Of a stretch of DNA of 64,000 nucleotides, positions 30,699 to 39,400 are shown in pieces. The notes beneath the pieces were generated by a model, which worked only from the letters and a program-made list of their open reading frames with translations, was not told where the DNA came from and made no database searches. The stretch covers positions 1 to 64,000 of the forward strand of contig NZ_LMUJ01000032.1 of NCBI RefSeq assembly GCF_009765975.1, given 5' to 3'. The DNA comes from Acidisphaera sp. S103 (GTDB lineage Bacteria > Pseudomonadota > Alphaproteobacteria > Acetobacterales > Acetobacteraceae). A program made the translations under genes and the position numbers. Each line of letters begins with the position of its first letter. Position 1 is the stretch's first letter.

Positions 30699-31151
30699 AT
30701 GGCCAATGCACGGGACGATCAGGAAGTCATGCGGGCCTCAGCGTTGGCGCAGGACCTCCGCGCCTTGCTGGGCAAGCTGAAGCGCCGGCTGCGTGAACAG
30801 GCGCATGTCGGGGACCTCACACCCTCTCAGGTGGCGGTGCTGCTGCGTCTGGAGAAGGACGGCCCTGCAACGGCGTCGAGCTTGGCCCGAGCCGAGGGGA
30901 TGCGTCCGCAATCGATGGCCCCGCTCATCGCCGCACTGGAAGGCGCGGGCCTGGTGAACGGCGCGCCGGACCCGGCGGACGGGCGGCGGACCCTTCTCTC
31001 GCTCACCGACGCCTGCCGCAAATGGGCCGAGGAGGGACGCGCGGCGCGCCAGGACTGGCTGACCCGGACGTTTCAGACGCGATTCTCGCCGCAGGAACAG
31101 GACGAACTTGCAAGGGCCGTCGAGCTGCTCAAGCGGCTTGTTGACGATTGA
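30699..31151 (+). CDS. MarR-family transcriptional regulator
   Basis: A 150-residue winged-helix dimeric repressor. The HTH region runs from LTPSQVAVLLRLEKDGPATASSLARAEGMRPQ to SMAPLIAALEGAGLV, with the wing DPADGRRTLLSLT, at about residues 40-105. The N- and C-terminal helices are for dimerisation. It heads a likely operon with the isochorismatase-like and small membrane protein genes. Direct and inverted repeats overlap its promoter. The ligand is unknown, but MarR repressors next to isochorismatase-like hydrolases often respond to phenolic compounds. Confidence 0.88.
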   Translation: MANARDDQEVMRASALAQDLRALLGKLKRRLREQAHVGDLTPSQVAVLLRLEKDGPATASSLARAEGMRPQSMAPLIAALEGAGLVNGAPDPADGRRTLLSLTDACRKWAEEGRAARQDWLTRTFQTRFSPQEQDELARAVELLKRLVDD

Positions 31152-31208
31152 TCGCGGCTGGACGGCCCCAGGCCCGATCGCATCCGCTTGAATTCCAGAG
31201 GAGCTTCC

Positions 31209-31775
31209 ATGGCGTTGACTACCCTCGATCCGAACACCGCACTCATCGTCATCGACCTGCAGAAAGGGATCGCCGGTTCCCCGTTCATCCATACGATCGG
31301 CGAAGTGGTGGGTCAGACGCGTGTCTTGCTCGACGCCTTTCGTGGGCGCGGCCTTCCGGTCGTGCTCGTGAATGTAGCCGGACGGGCGCCGGGCCGGACG
31401 GAACAGGGATCGCGTGGCGGCGGCTCGTTTACCGACGGGTGGACCGACTTCCTGCCCGAACTCGATCAGCAGCCAAGCGATATTGTCGTGACGAAACGGA
31501 CATGGGGGGCGTTTGCCAGCACCGATCTCGAAGCCCAACTGAAAGCGCGCGGCGTCACCCAGGTGGTGATCGCGGGCGTAGCCACCGGAACCGGCGTCGA
31601 GGCGACGGCGCGCCAAGCCTATGAGCAAGGATTCAACGTCACCCTCGCCATCGATGCGATGACCGACGCGCGTCCCGAGGCCAATGACTACAGCGTCAGG
31701 AACGTCTTTCCGCGGCTTGGTCAGACCGGCACCAGCCAAGAGATCATCGATCTCCTGTCAACGAGGAGCGCCTGA
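31209..31775 (+). CDS. Isochorismatase-family hydrolase-like protein lacking the usual Cys
   Basis: A 188-residue cysteine-hydrolase fold protein. The catalytic Asp16 (ALIVIDLQKG) and a Lys (VVTKRTWGAF) are present. The nucleophile Cys expected in the VxTDxCVExTAR motif is replaced: here the motif reads GVATGTGVEATARQA, with Gly129 at the Cys place. A subset of the superfamily shares this change, so it may have another activity or be non-catalytic. AGAGGAG precedes ATG 31209. It lies 57 bases after marR and 1 base before the next gene. Confidence 0.82.
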   Translation: MALTTLDPNTALIVIDLQKGIAGSPFIHTIGEVVGQTRVLLDAFRGRGLPVVLVNVAGRAPGRTEQGSRGGGSFTDGWTDFLPELDQQPSDIVVTKRTWGAFASTDLEAQLKARGVTQVVIAGVATGTGVEATARQAYEQGFNVTLAIDAMTDARPEANDYSVRNVFPRLGQTGTSQEIIDLLSTRSA

Positions 31776-31776
31776 G

Positions 31777-32106
31777 ATGCCCTGGCTTTCGTTCCTGTCC
31801 TATTTCCTTGGCGGCGTCTTCCTTGCGAACGCGATCCCCCATTTCGTCAGCGGCATGATGGGCAGGCCGTTTCAGAGTCCCTTCGCCAAACCGCCGGGGG
31901 AAGGGCTCTCCTCATCGACCGTCAACGTGCTTTGGGGCTTGTTCAACATCGTCATCGGCTACGTGCTCATCTGCCGCGTCGGTGATTTCAGCCTGAAGGA
32001 TACGGCTGACGTCGCCGCGTTCGGCGCTGGCGCTCTCCTGATCGCGCTGTTTTCCGCGCGGCACTTTGGCCGCTTTCACGGCGGCAATCAGCCGGAGCAT
32101 CCATGA
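31777..32106 (+). CDS. Small integral membrane protein of unknown function
   Basis: A 109-residue protein with about three hydrophobic helices (WLSFLSYFLGGVFLANAI, VNVLWGLFNIVIGYVLI, AAFGAGALLIALFSA). It resembles small uncharacterised membrane proteins seen beside MarR regulators. It starts one base after the isochorismatase-like gene and is the third gene of the marR operon. No function can be assigned. Confidence 0.75.
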   Translation: MPWLSFLSYFLGGVFLANAIPHFVSGMMGRPFQSPFAKPPGEGLSSSTVNVLWGLFNIVIGYVLICRVGDFSLKDTADVAAFGAGALLIALFSARHFGRFHGGNQPEHP

Positions 32107-32273
32107 AGGCTTCCGCTTCGGGCGCCTTCCGGTCTCTGCGAGGGGTCAACTATTGGGTCTGGGTCGGCGGTGCCTTCCGTGCTTCAGATTGTGTTTGCGG
32201 ACGCCAGCTATCGGATATGCACAGTTGCTGGAGATTGGCGATCAACCCAGGTCCGGTCGGTTCCCATCGGAGC

Positions 32274-33077
32274 CTATTGCCGTGGCGCCATGGTGCGGTC
32301 GAGGAAGGTTCGGGTTCGAATGAAACTGTCCTCGGCCGAGTCGTGATTGTAGGCCAGGATATGGCCCTCGACCTTCTTGGCGGTGGATCGTTCGGCATCG
32401 AAGGCGTGGTAGGTGTCGGGGTAGGTGTGGACCTCGAACGGTTGGCCGGGGCGCAGTTTGGCGGCGAAGGCGTGGCAGGTCAGGGCCGAATTGCCCCAGT
32501 CGTCCGGATCGCCGGCGAGGGCCAGCAGCGGGACGTCGCCGTAGGTTTCGGGTGACCGGCAGGGGCCGTAGTAGTCCACGGATGCGCGCAGCAGGCCGGG
32601 GAAGCGGTCTGTGTAGCGGCGCTGGGTGACCCAGGCCGCGGTTGCGCCACCATGCGACAGGCCGAGGACGCCGATACGGCTGCCATCGATCTGGGGCAGC
32701 GAGCGCAGATAGACGGCGGTGCTCAGGACGTCGCCGGCTCGGTCGGCCGGGGTGACGAAATGTTGGGCGCTGGGCGCGCACACGGTGGTGACGCCGCGTG
32801 GACCGAAACTGTCCAGCAGCACCGCGGCGTAACCCCAGTTGTTCAGGCGGGTGGCCCACTCATTCATGCGGGCCGACGACAGGCCGCCGCAGCCGTGCAG
32901 GACGATGACGACGGGGAAGGGACCGGTGCCGGGCGGCAACGCAATCGTCGCGGTGAGCGGGTTGGACGGTTTGCGGGCGCCGGCGACATTGATGGGTGGG
33001 ATCGATAGGGATGATCCCCCCATGCTGGCGCAGCCGGCCAGGAGGGAAGCCAGCACGAGCCACGCCCATCGCCGCAT
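32274..33077 (-). CDS. Lipoprotein dienelactone-hydrolase-like alpha/beta hydrolase
   Basis: A 267-residue hydrolase with a lipoprotein signal: basic start, hydrophobic stretch and lipobox L-A-G-C, so it is probably membrane-anchored in the periplasm. The nucleophile elbow is GLSHGG, the oxyanion strand is VIVLHGCGG, and the late catalytic His is in TYPDTYHAFD. Substrate specificity cannot be deduced. It is convergent with the marR operon and lies 24 bases downstream of the M20 peptidase gene in the same direction. Confidence 0.83.
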   Translation of the reverse strand: MRRWAWLVLASLLAGCASMGGSSLSIPPINVAGARKPSNPLTATIALPPGTGPFPVVIVLHGCGGLSSARMNEWATRLNNWGYAAVLLDSFGPRGVTTVCAPSAQHFVTPADRAGDVLSTAVYLRSLPQIDGSRIGVLGLSHGGATAAWVTQRRYTDRFPGLLRASVDYYGPCRSPETYGDVPLLALAGDPDDWGNSALTCHAFAAKLRPGQPFEVHTYPDTYHAFDAERSTAKKVEGHILAYNHDSAEDSFIRTRTFLDRTMAPRQ

Positions 33078-33101
33078 CGTTTTCCCCGTTTTCGACGCCT
33101 G

Positions 33102-34301
33102 TTACACCGCTCCCAATTCAGAGCGCACGAGTTGCACCCAGTATGCCGCGCCCAAGGTCAGGATGTCGTCGTTGAAGTCGTAGCCGGGGGTGTGGACGTG
33201 GTGCACCGATCCGTCCTTGCCGGTGCCGTTGCCGATCATGATGAAGCCGCCGGGGCGGGTTTGCAGCATGAAAGAGAAATCCTCCGACCCGGTGATGGGC
33301 GGGCAGTCGGTTTCGACGTTCTCGGCGCCGACCAGGGCGGTGGCGGCGGCGATCGAAACCGAAGTCGGTTCGGCGTGGGTGATCAGCGGCGGGTAGCGGC
33401 GCAGGTAGATGACCTCGGCCGAACAGCCGAATGCGGCGGCCTGGGTCTGTGCGAGTTCGCCCAGGCGCTTTTCCATCAGGTCGCGCACTTTGGGGCTGTA
33501 CGAGCGGGCGGTGCCGGTGATGGTGACGCGGGATGGGATGATGTTGGGCGATCCGGCGTCGCCGCCGTTGATGGAGCCGACGCTGATCACCGCGGTTTCG
33601 GTGGCGGCGACGTTGCGGCTGACGATGGTTTGCAGCGCCATGATGAACTGCGCTGTCGGCAGGGTGGCATCTGTCGACAAGTGCGCGCCGGCGCCGCCGT
33701 GACCGCCGGTGCCGCTGAATACCACGGTCCAGGTGTCACTGGCGGCGAGGAACGCGCCGGTGCGGGTACGGAACGTCCCCGCTGGAATACCGGGCATATT
33801 GTGCATGCCGTACACGGCATCGACGGGGAAGCGGTCGAACAGGCCTTGCTCCACCATCTCGCGGCCGCCGCCGAGACCTTCCTCGGCCGGCTGGAAGATG
33901 AAGGTGGCGGTGCCGCCGAACTCGTCCGGATGCTCCGCCAGGTAGCGCGCGGCACCCAGCAGCATGGCGGTGTGGCCATCATGGCCGCAGGCATGCATCT
34001 TACCCGGCACGGTCGAGCCGTGGGGGCGGTCCGGTACCTCCTGGATGTGCAGCGCGTCGAGGTCGGCACGCAGGCCAACGGCGCGCTGGCCGGGCTGGCG
34101 TCCCTTCAGGGTGGCGACCACGCCGGTCCTGGCGATGCCCTCGGTGACGTCGAGGCCCCAGGCGCGCAGCCGGTCGGCGACCAGGGCGGCGGTGCGGGTT
34201 TCTTCGAACCCGACCTCGGGGTGGCGGTGGATGTCCTGCCGGATCGCGATCAGTTCCGGTTCATACACCTTCAATGCGGTGAGCAGATCGTCGGTGGCCA
34301 T
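33102..34301 (-). CDS. M20-family amidohydrolase (HipO/IAA-amino-acid hydrolase type)
   Basis: A 399-residue metallo-amidohydrolase that removes acyl groups from amino-acid conjugates. Metal-binding motifs are clear: MHACGHDGHTAMLLGAA and FIFQPAEEGLGGG (the paired Glu), plus a GSEDFSFM segment late in the chain. A lid or dimerisation domain sits in the middle (GGHGGAGAHLSTDATL). No signal peptide, so cytosolic. Substrate is uncertain; hippurate hydrolase-like enzymes are the nearest type. Confidence 0.88.
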   Translation of the reverse strand: MATDDLLTALKVYEPELIAIRQDIHRHPEVGFEETRTAALVADRLRAWGLDVTEGIARTGVVATLKGRQPGQRAVGLRADLDALHIQEVPDRPHGSTVPGKMHACGHDGHTAMLLGAARYLAEHPDEFGGTATFIFQPAEEGLGGGREMVEQGLFDRFPVDAVYGMHNMPGIPAGTFRTRTGAFLAASDTWTVVFSGTGGHGGAGAHLSTDATLPTAQFIMALQTIVSRNVAATETAVISVGSINGGDAGSPNIIPSRVTITGTARSYSPKVRDLMEKRLGELAQTQAAAFGCSAEVIYLRRYPPLITHAEPTSVSIAAATALVGAENVETDCPPITGSEDFSFMLQTRPGGFIMIGNGTGKDGSVHHVHTPGYDFNDDILTLGAAYWVQLVRSELGAV

Positions 34302-34415
34302 GAAAACTCCCGTTGATGATTTTGCTTGCTTGCACGGCCGGTGTCAGTCGAGCGTGATCCGTGTGGTTTACGCAATTTTACACGGTATAGTGGTGTTTGT
34401 GGTAGCGGTATTGGG

Positions 34416-35228
34416 TTACACGGTGAACTGTTCGGCGATGATCCGTTCCGACAGGCCCTGATCGGGGTCGAACAGGACGGTGACGGCGACGGTGCGGTCC
34501 TCGCTGACGGCGACGGAGACCACGTCGCGCACCTCGGTGAAGTCGGCCACGGCGGCGGTGGGGCGCTTGTCGGTCTCCAGCACCTCGAACAACACATCGG
34601 CGCTGCTGGGCAGCAGGGCGCCGCGCCAGCGCCGGGGGCGGAACGCACTGATCGGGGTCAGCGGCAGCAGATTGGCGGACAGCGGCACGATCGGACCGTG
34701 CGCCGACAGGTTATAGGCGCTGGAGCCAGCGGGGGTGGAGATCAGCACGCCGTCGCAGGACAGTTCCTCCAGCCGGACTCGGCCATCCACCGAGATGCGG
34801 ATTTTCGAGGCCTGGCGAAGCTGGCGCAGCAGGCTGACCTCGTTGAACGCCAGTGCTTCTTCCACCGAACCGGTCGCGGTGATCGCGTGCATGCGCAGCG
34901 GATGCAGTTCCGCCGCCTGGGCGCGGGACACACGGGCGGGCAGGTCGTCCTCGCTGTAGGTGTTCATCAGGAAGCCGACCGATCCGCGGTTCATGCCATA
35001 GACGGGCACATTGAGGGTCAGGACCTGATGGATCGTTTCCAGCATGAACCCGTCGCCGCCCAGGGCGATCACAACAGCGGCTTGGGGCAGGGGGCATTCG
35101 CCATACCGGGCGACCAGGGCCTTGCGAGCATCACAGGCGATTGGGGTGGGGCCGGCGACGAAGGCGATCTGGCCGGCCAGGAACCCCCGATTCTCGCTGA
35201 CCGGGGGGCCGGAGACCAGGTCGCTCAA
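34416..35228 (-). CDS. nadK: NAD kinase
   Basis: Makes NADP from NAD and ATP (or polyphosphate). The 270-residue product has the GGDGFML nucleotide-binding motif, [10 protein letters not shown], and [17 protein letters not shown], all characteristic. Neither ATG nor GTG is available at the N-terminus; the only start consistent with homology is TTG 35228, whose TTGA overlaps the stop of the upstream carbon-nitrogen hydrolase gene, so translation is probably coupled. The frame upstream of that belongs to the other gene. NAD kinase is an essential enzyme, making the weak start noteworthy. Confidence 0.85.
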   Translation of the reverse strand: MSDLVSGPPVSENRGFLAGQIAFVAGPTPIACDARKALVARYGECPLPQAAVVIALGGDGFMLETIHQVLTLNVPVYGMNRGSVGFLMNTYSEDDLPARVSRAQAAELHPLRMHAITATGSVEEALAFNEVSLLRQLRQASKIRISVDGRVRLEELSCDGVLISTPAGSSAYNLSAHGPIVPLSANLLPLTPISAFRPRRWRGALLPSSADVLFEVLETDKRPTAAVADFTEVRDVVSVAVSEDRTVAVTVLFDPDQGLSERIIAEQFTV

Positions 35229-36061
35229 ACGCGCTTCCTGTGTTCCAGGACGGGCATGTCGCGACGCACCTTGGCGGTCAGATCCTGGTCGATGCGGGCG
35301 GTGGTCCAGCCGATGCCGTCCGAAACCTGGGCGACGAGATGGCCCCAGGGGTTGACCACCATGGAGTGGCCGTAGGTGAAGCGGGGTTCGCCCTTGCCCT
35401 CCAGGTGTTTGCCCCAGGTGGCGGGGGCGGCGAACCAGCACTGGGTTTCGATCGCTCTGCCGCGGATCAGTGCTTCCCAATGGTCCTTGCCGGTGGCGAG
35501 GGTGAAGGCGCTTGGCAGGAAGATCAGTTCGGCGCCCTGTTCGCGCAGCTTCCAGAACAGGTCGGGGAAGCGGATGTCGTAGCAGATGGCGCAGCCGACT
35601 TTGACGCCGTCGGCTTCATAGGTGACGACTTCGTCCCCGGCGCCGTAGCTGTTGCTTTCGCGGTAGCCGGTGCCGTCGGGGGCGACGATGTCGAACAGGT
35701 GCATCTTGCGGTAGCGCGCCAGTTCGGTGCCATCGGGGTTGAACACCACGGTGGTGTTGAACAGCTTCTCCGGCCCCTGTTCGATGATGGAGCCGCCGTG
35801 GACGTGGACTTTCGCCTGTCGGGCGGTCTCGCGGAGGAACTCGTAGGCCTCGCCGCCGGGTTCGTTGGACCCCTTGGCGGGCAGGATCTCGGCGTTGGCG
35901 GTGCGGGTGGCGCGGTCGCCGCCGAGGGAGTCCCAGACTTCCGGCAGGCTGACGATGTTGGGGCGGTCCTGCTCCACCGCCTGTTCGATCAGGCGGCGGG
36001 CCTGGGCGATGTTTTCCGTCTTGTTCGCGCCGGGATTCATCTGCATCACGCTGACGCGCAT
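35225..36061 (-). CDS. Carbon-nitrogen hydrolase (nitrilase superfamily, NIT2-like omega-amidase type)
   Basis: A 278-residue cytosolic hydrolase with the Glu-Lys-Cys triad: Glu in SLPEVWDS, Lys in YRKMHLFDI and Cys in [11 protein letters not shown]. The HLFDI and CYDIRFP patterns match the Nit1/Nit2 branch, which repairs deaminated metabolites or cleaves omega-amides. The start is ATG 36061, where homology begins; the 30-residue upstream extension is not protein-like. It overlaps the NAD kinase start by four bases, forming a two-gene unit, and is divergent from cytochrome b561. Confidence 0.88.
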   Translation of the reverse strand: MRVSVMQMNPGANKTENIAQARRLIEQAVEQDRPNIVSLPEVWDSLGGDRATRTANAEILPAKGSNEPGGEAYEFLRETARQAKVHVHGGSIIEQGPEKLFNTTVVFNPDGTELARYRKMHLFDIVAPDGTGYRESNSYGAGDEVVTYEADGVKVGCAICYDIRFPDLFWKLREQGAELIFLPSAFTLATGKDHWEALIRGRAIETQCWFAAPATWGKHLEGKGEPRFTYGHSMVVNPWGHLVAQVSDGIGWTTARIDQDLTAKVRRDMPVLEHRKRV

Positions 36062-36165
36062 TGTCTGGCTCCGGTTTGGAATGGGGGGAGAGAAGCGTAT
36101 CCGCCGGCTGGACGCAACTGGGCGTCGTAGGGGTATGGTGCGGCGCGTCATGGAAGGATGAGCGG

Positions 36166-36822
36166 ATGCGGCGGATAAAGGTGTGGGATTTGCCGGTCAG
36201 GCTGTTCCATTGGCTGCTGGTGGCGCTGATCCTGGCGGCGTGGGTGACGCAGTATCTTAACCGGATGACCCTGCATGTGTGGATCGGCGAGTGGATCCTG
36301 ACGCTGCTGCTGTTCCGCGTCGTTTGGGGCTTCATCGGCAGCGATACTGCCCGGTTTTCCTGGTTTCTGCGGAGTCCGTTGGCAGCGCTGCGGCACCTGG
36401 CGCATCTGGGACGGCGGGAGCCGGACCGGGAGATCGGGCACAATGCCGCCGGCGGGTGGATGGTGCTGGTGATGCTGGCGCTGATCGGCATCCAGGTGGG
36501 GACGGGCTTGTGTGCCAACGATCTCGACGATGGCGGCGACACCGAGGGGCCGCTGATGCACCTGGTTGGCAAGGACCGGAGCGACTGGCTGACCCATATC
36601 CACGGCCTGAACTTCACGGCGATCGAGGCGGTGATCGTTCTGCACGTGCTGGCGATCGTGGCCTATGCGGTGTTGAAGCGGCACAATCTGGTGCGGCCGA
36701 TGGTGACGGGGACGAAGCTGCTGCCGGCGGATGTGGCGGCGCCTCGGGTGGTGAACCCGGTTTGGGCGCTGGTGGTGTTGGCGGCGGCGTTTGGGGCGGT
36801 GGTGTGGGTGGTGAAGTCGTAA
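36166..36822 (+). CDS. Cytochrome b561-type membrane protein
   Basis: A 218-residue inner-membrane di-heme protein. Four main helices are visible (VRLFHWLLVALILAAWV, WILTLLLFRVVWGFIGS, MVLVMLALIGIQVGTGL, AIEAVIVLHVLAIVAYAVL) with candidate heme His in LFHW, in the DRSDWLTHIHGLNF loop and in VLHVLA. A fifth hydrophobic helix ends the chain. Such proteins pass electrons to cytochromes c or quinones. ATG 36166 is preferred; the longer frame from 36061 overlaps the divergent gene. Confidence 0.86.
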   Translation: MRRIKVWDLPVRLFHWLLVALILAAWVTQYLNRMTLHVWIGEWILTLLLFRVVWGFIGSDTARFSWFLRSPLAALRHLAHLGRREPDREIGHNAAGGWMVLVMLALIGIQVGTGLCANDLDDGGDTEGPLMHLVGKDRSDWLTHIHGLNFTAIEAVIVLHVLAIVAYAVLKRHNLVRPMVTGTKLLPADVAAPRVVNPVWALVVLAAAFGAVVWVVKS

Positions 36823-36860
36823 GGTGTTGAAAAACCCATCACGACGGGTTATTTGAACAG

Positions 36861-37109
36861 GTGGTCACCGTATTCCGAGCCTATGGTCTGCGTGTGATCA
36901 TTTTTGTGGACGATCATGTGCCTGCTCATGTCCATGTCTTTGGTGACGGCCAAGCCAAGATCAATCTAGTCGGCGCGGACGGTGCCCCCGAACTGATCTG
37001 GGCGGAAGGCATGACCCGTGTCGAAGTTCGGAAGGCGATGCGGATCGTGGTTGAGCAGCAAGCGATGTTGTTGGCGCGGTGGGAGGACATTCATGGCCGG
37101 ATTGACTGA
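36861..37109 (+). CDS. DUF4160-family small protein
   Basis: An 82-residue protein with the DUF4160 hallmark VDDHVPAHVHVFGDGQAKINL and an ELIWAEGM segment. The start is GTG 36861 with no strong ribosome site. Its end overlaps the following DUF2442 gene by 17 bases. DUF4160/DUF2442 pairs are common small operons that behave like toxin-antitoxin-type or mobile cassettes; the function is not established and I do not claim one. Confidence 0.75.
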   Translation: MVTVFRAYGLRVIIFVDDHVPAHVHVFGDGQAKINLVGADGAPELIWAEGMTRVEVRKAMRIVVEQQAMLLARWEDIHGRID

Positions 37110-37500
37110 CGCCGAGATCGATGTCGCCTTGGAGCATGGTCGTGTCGCTTCCGTGGTCGAGCCGCGTGCGGCCGGTGCGCGGTATGATCGTGGGCAGGGC
37201 CGCGTCATTATCGACCTGACCAATGGCTGCACGTTCAGTTTCCCGCCTCGGTTGGCGCAGGGATTGGAAACTGCGACCGAGGATCAATTGGCGAAGGTCG
37301 AGATCCTTGGATCGGGATATGGCTTGCATTGGGAAGCACTCGATGCCGACCTGTCCGTGCCGGGCCTGCTTGCGGGGTTGCTTGGGACGAAAGCCTATAT
37401 GGCGCGACTGGCGGGGCAAGCGACATCACCCGCGAAAGCTGCCGCGGCGCGGGCAAATGGCGCAAGAGGTGGGCGGCCCAGGAAAGTGGTTGTGGGATGA
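37093..37500 (+). CDS. DUF2442-family protein paired with DUF4160
   Basis: A 135-residue protein with the DUF2442 core (VIIDLTNGCTFSFPPRLAQGLETAT, ILGSGYGLHWEALDADLSVPGLLAGLLG) and a basic AARANGARGGRPRK tail that may contact nucleic acid. It overlaps the preceding DUF4160 gene, indicating co-translation, and GGGAGGA lies just upstream of its ATG. Function unknown. Confidence 0.8.
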   Translation: MAGLTDAEIDVALEHGRVASVVEPRAAGARYDRGQGRVIIDLTNGCTFSFPPRLAQGLETATEDQLAKVEILGSGYGLHWEALDADLSVPGLLAGLLGTKAYMARLAGQATSPAKAAAARANGARGGRPRKVVVG

Positions 37501-37510
37501 CAGTCAACCT

Positions 37511-38092
37511 TCATCGCCGGGTGACCGTCCACGGAACCAGCGCCGGGACCTCGGCGCGGTAGCGTGTGTAGGCGTCGCCGAACTGGGTGGTGAGGAAGCG
37601 TTCCTCGATGGTGAGTTTGCGTACGAACGACAGGGTGATCAGCACGAATGCGACCAGGCCGCGCCATTCTGCGTCGGCGATGGCGCTGCCCAGGACGGCG
37701 GTCAGTAGTCCCGTGTAGATGGGGTGCCGCACCAGCCGGTATGGTCCGGTGCGGGTCAGGCTGTGATCCTGCTTCAGGGTGACCGTCCCGCTCCAGTTGC
37801 CGGCAAGATGGATGCGGGCCCAGGCGGCGAAGCTCAGCCCGGCCGCGATCAGAGCGGTGCCGATCCAGAACGACCAGACCGTTTGTGGGTAGATTCGCAT
37901 CGCCAGCCAGGGACCGCCGGCTTGGCGCACCATGAGCAGGGCGATGCCGAACAGAAGCGGGATCAGGTGCAGCAGGCGGGACGCGACGCCCTCCGCGCGG
38001 AGCACCGGCTTGGTACGAAGTCCGGAGATCGCCCAGCCGATTAGCCACACAAGCCACAGGCCGGGGATCAGGTCGTGGTAGATGGTTCGCAC
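37511..38092 (-). CDS. Isoprenylcysteine carboxyl methyltransferase (ICMT)-like membrane protein
   Basis: A 193-residue protein with four or five hydrophobic helices and the PEMT/ICMT C-terminal signature: GPYRLVRHPIYTGLL, then a Glu pair and an Arg-rich helix (TIEERFLTTQFGDAYTRYRAEV). Bacterial members methylate unknown small or lipid substrates using S-adenosylmethionine. The start is GTG 38092; frames further upstream overlap the AHSA1 gene and are not protein-like. It is convergent with the DUF2442 gene, ending 10 bases away. Confidence 0.78.
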   Translation of the reverse strand: MRTIYHDLIPGLWLVWLIGWAISGLRTKPVLRAEGVASRLLHLIPLLFGIALLMVRQAGGPWLAMRIYPQTVWSFWIGTALIAAGLSFAAWARIHLAGNWSGTVTLKQDHSLTRTGPYRLVRHPIYTGLLTAVLGSAIADAEWRGLVAFVLITLSFVRKLTIEERFLTTQFGDAYTRYRAEVPALVPWTVTRR

Positions 38093-38136
38093 CCGGACAG
38101 CATAGGCGGGATCGGGGGGCCGTGAAGGCCCCCGTT

Positions 38137-39057
38137 TCAGCGCAGCCTCGCCACTTCCGCGTCGAGACGTTCCAGGCTCTGGGTCCAGCCCATTTCCATC
38201 CCTTCGAGATAGGCTCGCGCGTAACAGACCAGGGCGGTCGCGCCGGTGGAGACTGTCATCTTCGTCTTGCCGTTCATTGCGGCGAACGTGACCGTTGTCA
38301 GGCCCTCCAGAATCGGCTGCCCGGCCGCATCTGTTGCGATATTCGTGAACACCAGGCGCTCGGCGGGAACGATCTCCCGATAGACGCCACCGCATGGATA
38401 GTCGGTCCCGTCGGGGCCTCGCATGACGATGCGCCAGGTGCCGCCGATCCGGACGTCAAGCTCGCAGACTGGGTTGGTGAAGCTGTGCGGCCCCCACCAG
38501 CATGCCATGTGCTTCGGATCGGTCCAGCACTGAAACACCAGCGCCGGCGGTGCATCGACGATGCGTTCGATGACGATGTGCCGCTCATCGAAACCCATTG
38601 TCGGCAGGTGTTCGGCCAGGCGTTCGAGTGTTTGTTTCGCGCCCTCGAGGGCGCCGTATTCCTTGACGACCATGTCCCGCTGCGCTGCCGTTGGAAACAC
38701 CATGTGGATGGTCACCAGCGTCTTGTCGTCCACCGCCTCGAACGTCCAGGTGCTGATGAAATTCACCTCCAGGCCGCCGCCCTCCCGATGGCCGCCATTC
38801 GCGAACACCAGCCGCTCCGGATACATCACCTCCTGGAACACACTGTGGTTCGGATAGTTGGCGCCATCCGGACCATGCATGACATGTGTCCACACGCCAC
38901 CTGGCCGGACGTCCATTTCCTGGATCGTCGTGGTGAAGCCGCGTGGCCCCCACCACTGCACGACATGTTTAGGATCGGTCATCGCCTGCCAGGCGAGTTC
39001 CCGTGGGGCGTCGAACAAGCGGGTGACGAGGATCTCGCGGTCGGTGGTGTCGGTCAT
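38137..39057 (-). CDS. Tandem AHSA1/SRPBCC-domain protein
   Basis: A 306-residue soluble protein made of two helix-grip (START-like) domains in a row. Each has its own start (LVTRLFDAPRELAWQAMTDPKHVVQWWGP at about residue 10 and IVIERIVDAPPALVFQCWTDPKHMACWWGP at about 160) and a GPDG-Y-P loop. The two halves look like a tandem duplication; single-domain proteins are the norm. The ligand is unknown. It overlaps the ArsR gene upstream by four bases, so the pair is translationally coupled. Confidence 0.88.
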   Translation of the reverse strand: MTDTTDREILVTRLFDAPRELAWQAMTDPKHVVQWWGPRGFTTTIQEMDVRPGGVWTHVMHGPDGANYPNHSVFQEVMYPERLVFANGGHREGGGLEVNFISTWTFEAVDDKTLVTIHMVFPTAAQRDMVVKEYGALEGAKQTLERLAEHLPTMGFDERHIVIERIVDAPPALVFQCWTDPKHMACWWGPHSFTNPVCELDVRIGGTWRIVMRGPDGTDYPCGGVYREIVPAERLVFTNIATDAAGQPILEGLTTVTFAAMNGKTKMTVSTGATALVCYARAYLEGMEMGWTQSLERLDAEVARLR

Positions 39058-39395
39058 GGTTGCTTCCTTTCGTTGGCTTGCAGCATCCGCAGATGCTCAT
39101 CGAGGCGATCGAGCCTTTCCTCCCAGAAGCGCCGATAGGGTTCGAGCCAGTCGGCGACATCCTTCAAGGCGGTCCCGTCGAGCTTGCAGGGGCGCCATTG
39201 CGCTTCCCGCCCGCGGGTGATCAGGCCGGCGCGTTCCAGCACTTTCAGGTGCTTGGAGATCGCTGGCTGGCTGATGCTGAAGGGTTCGACCAGTTGGTTG
39301 ACGGAGGCCTCGCCCAAGGACAGCCGAGCGAGGATGGCTCGGCGGGTGGGGTCGGCGAGGGCGGCGAAGGTGGTGGTGAGTCGGTCTTGGGTCAC
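39054..39395 (-). CDS. ArsR-family HTH regulator (SdpR-like)
   Basis: A 113-residue winged-helix repressor: ALADPTRRAILARLSLGEASVNQL, then the recognition region FSISQPAISKHLKVLERAGLI and the wing RGREAQWRPCKLD. No metal-binding Cys pair is present, so it belongs to the non-metal ArsR group that commonly controls AHSA1 proteins. The start is GTG 39395 because an in-frame stop lies just upstream. A 32-base palindrome begins 6 bases upstream of the start, a likely operator for autoregulation. Confidence 0.9.
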   Translation of the reverse strand: MTQDRLTTTFAALADPTRRAILARLSLGEASVNQLVEPFSISQPAISKHLKVLERAGLITRGREAQWRPCKLDGTALKDVADWLEPYRRFWEERLDRLDEHLRMLQANERKQP

Positions 39396-39400
39396 TGGTC

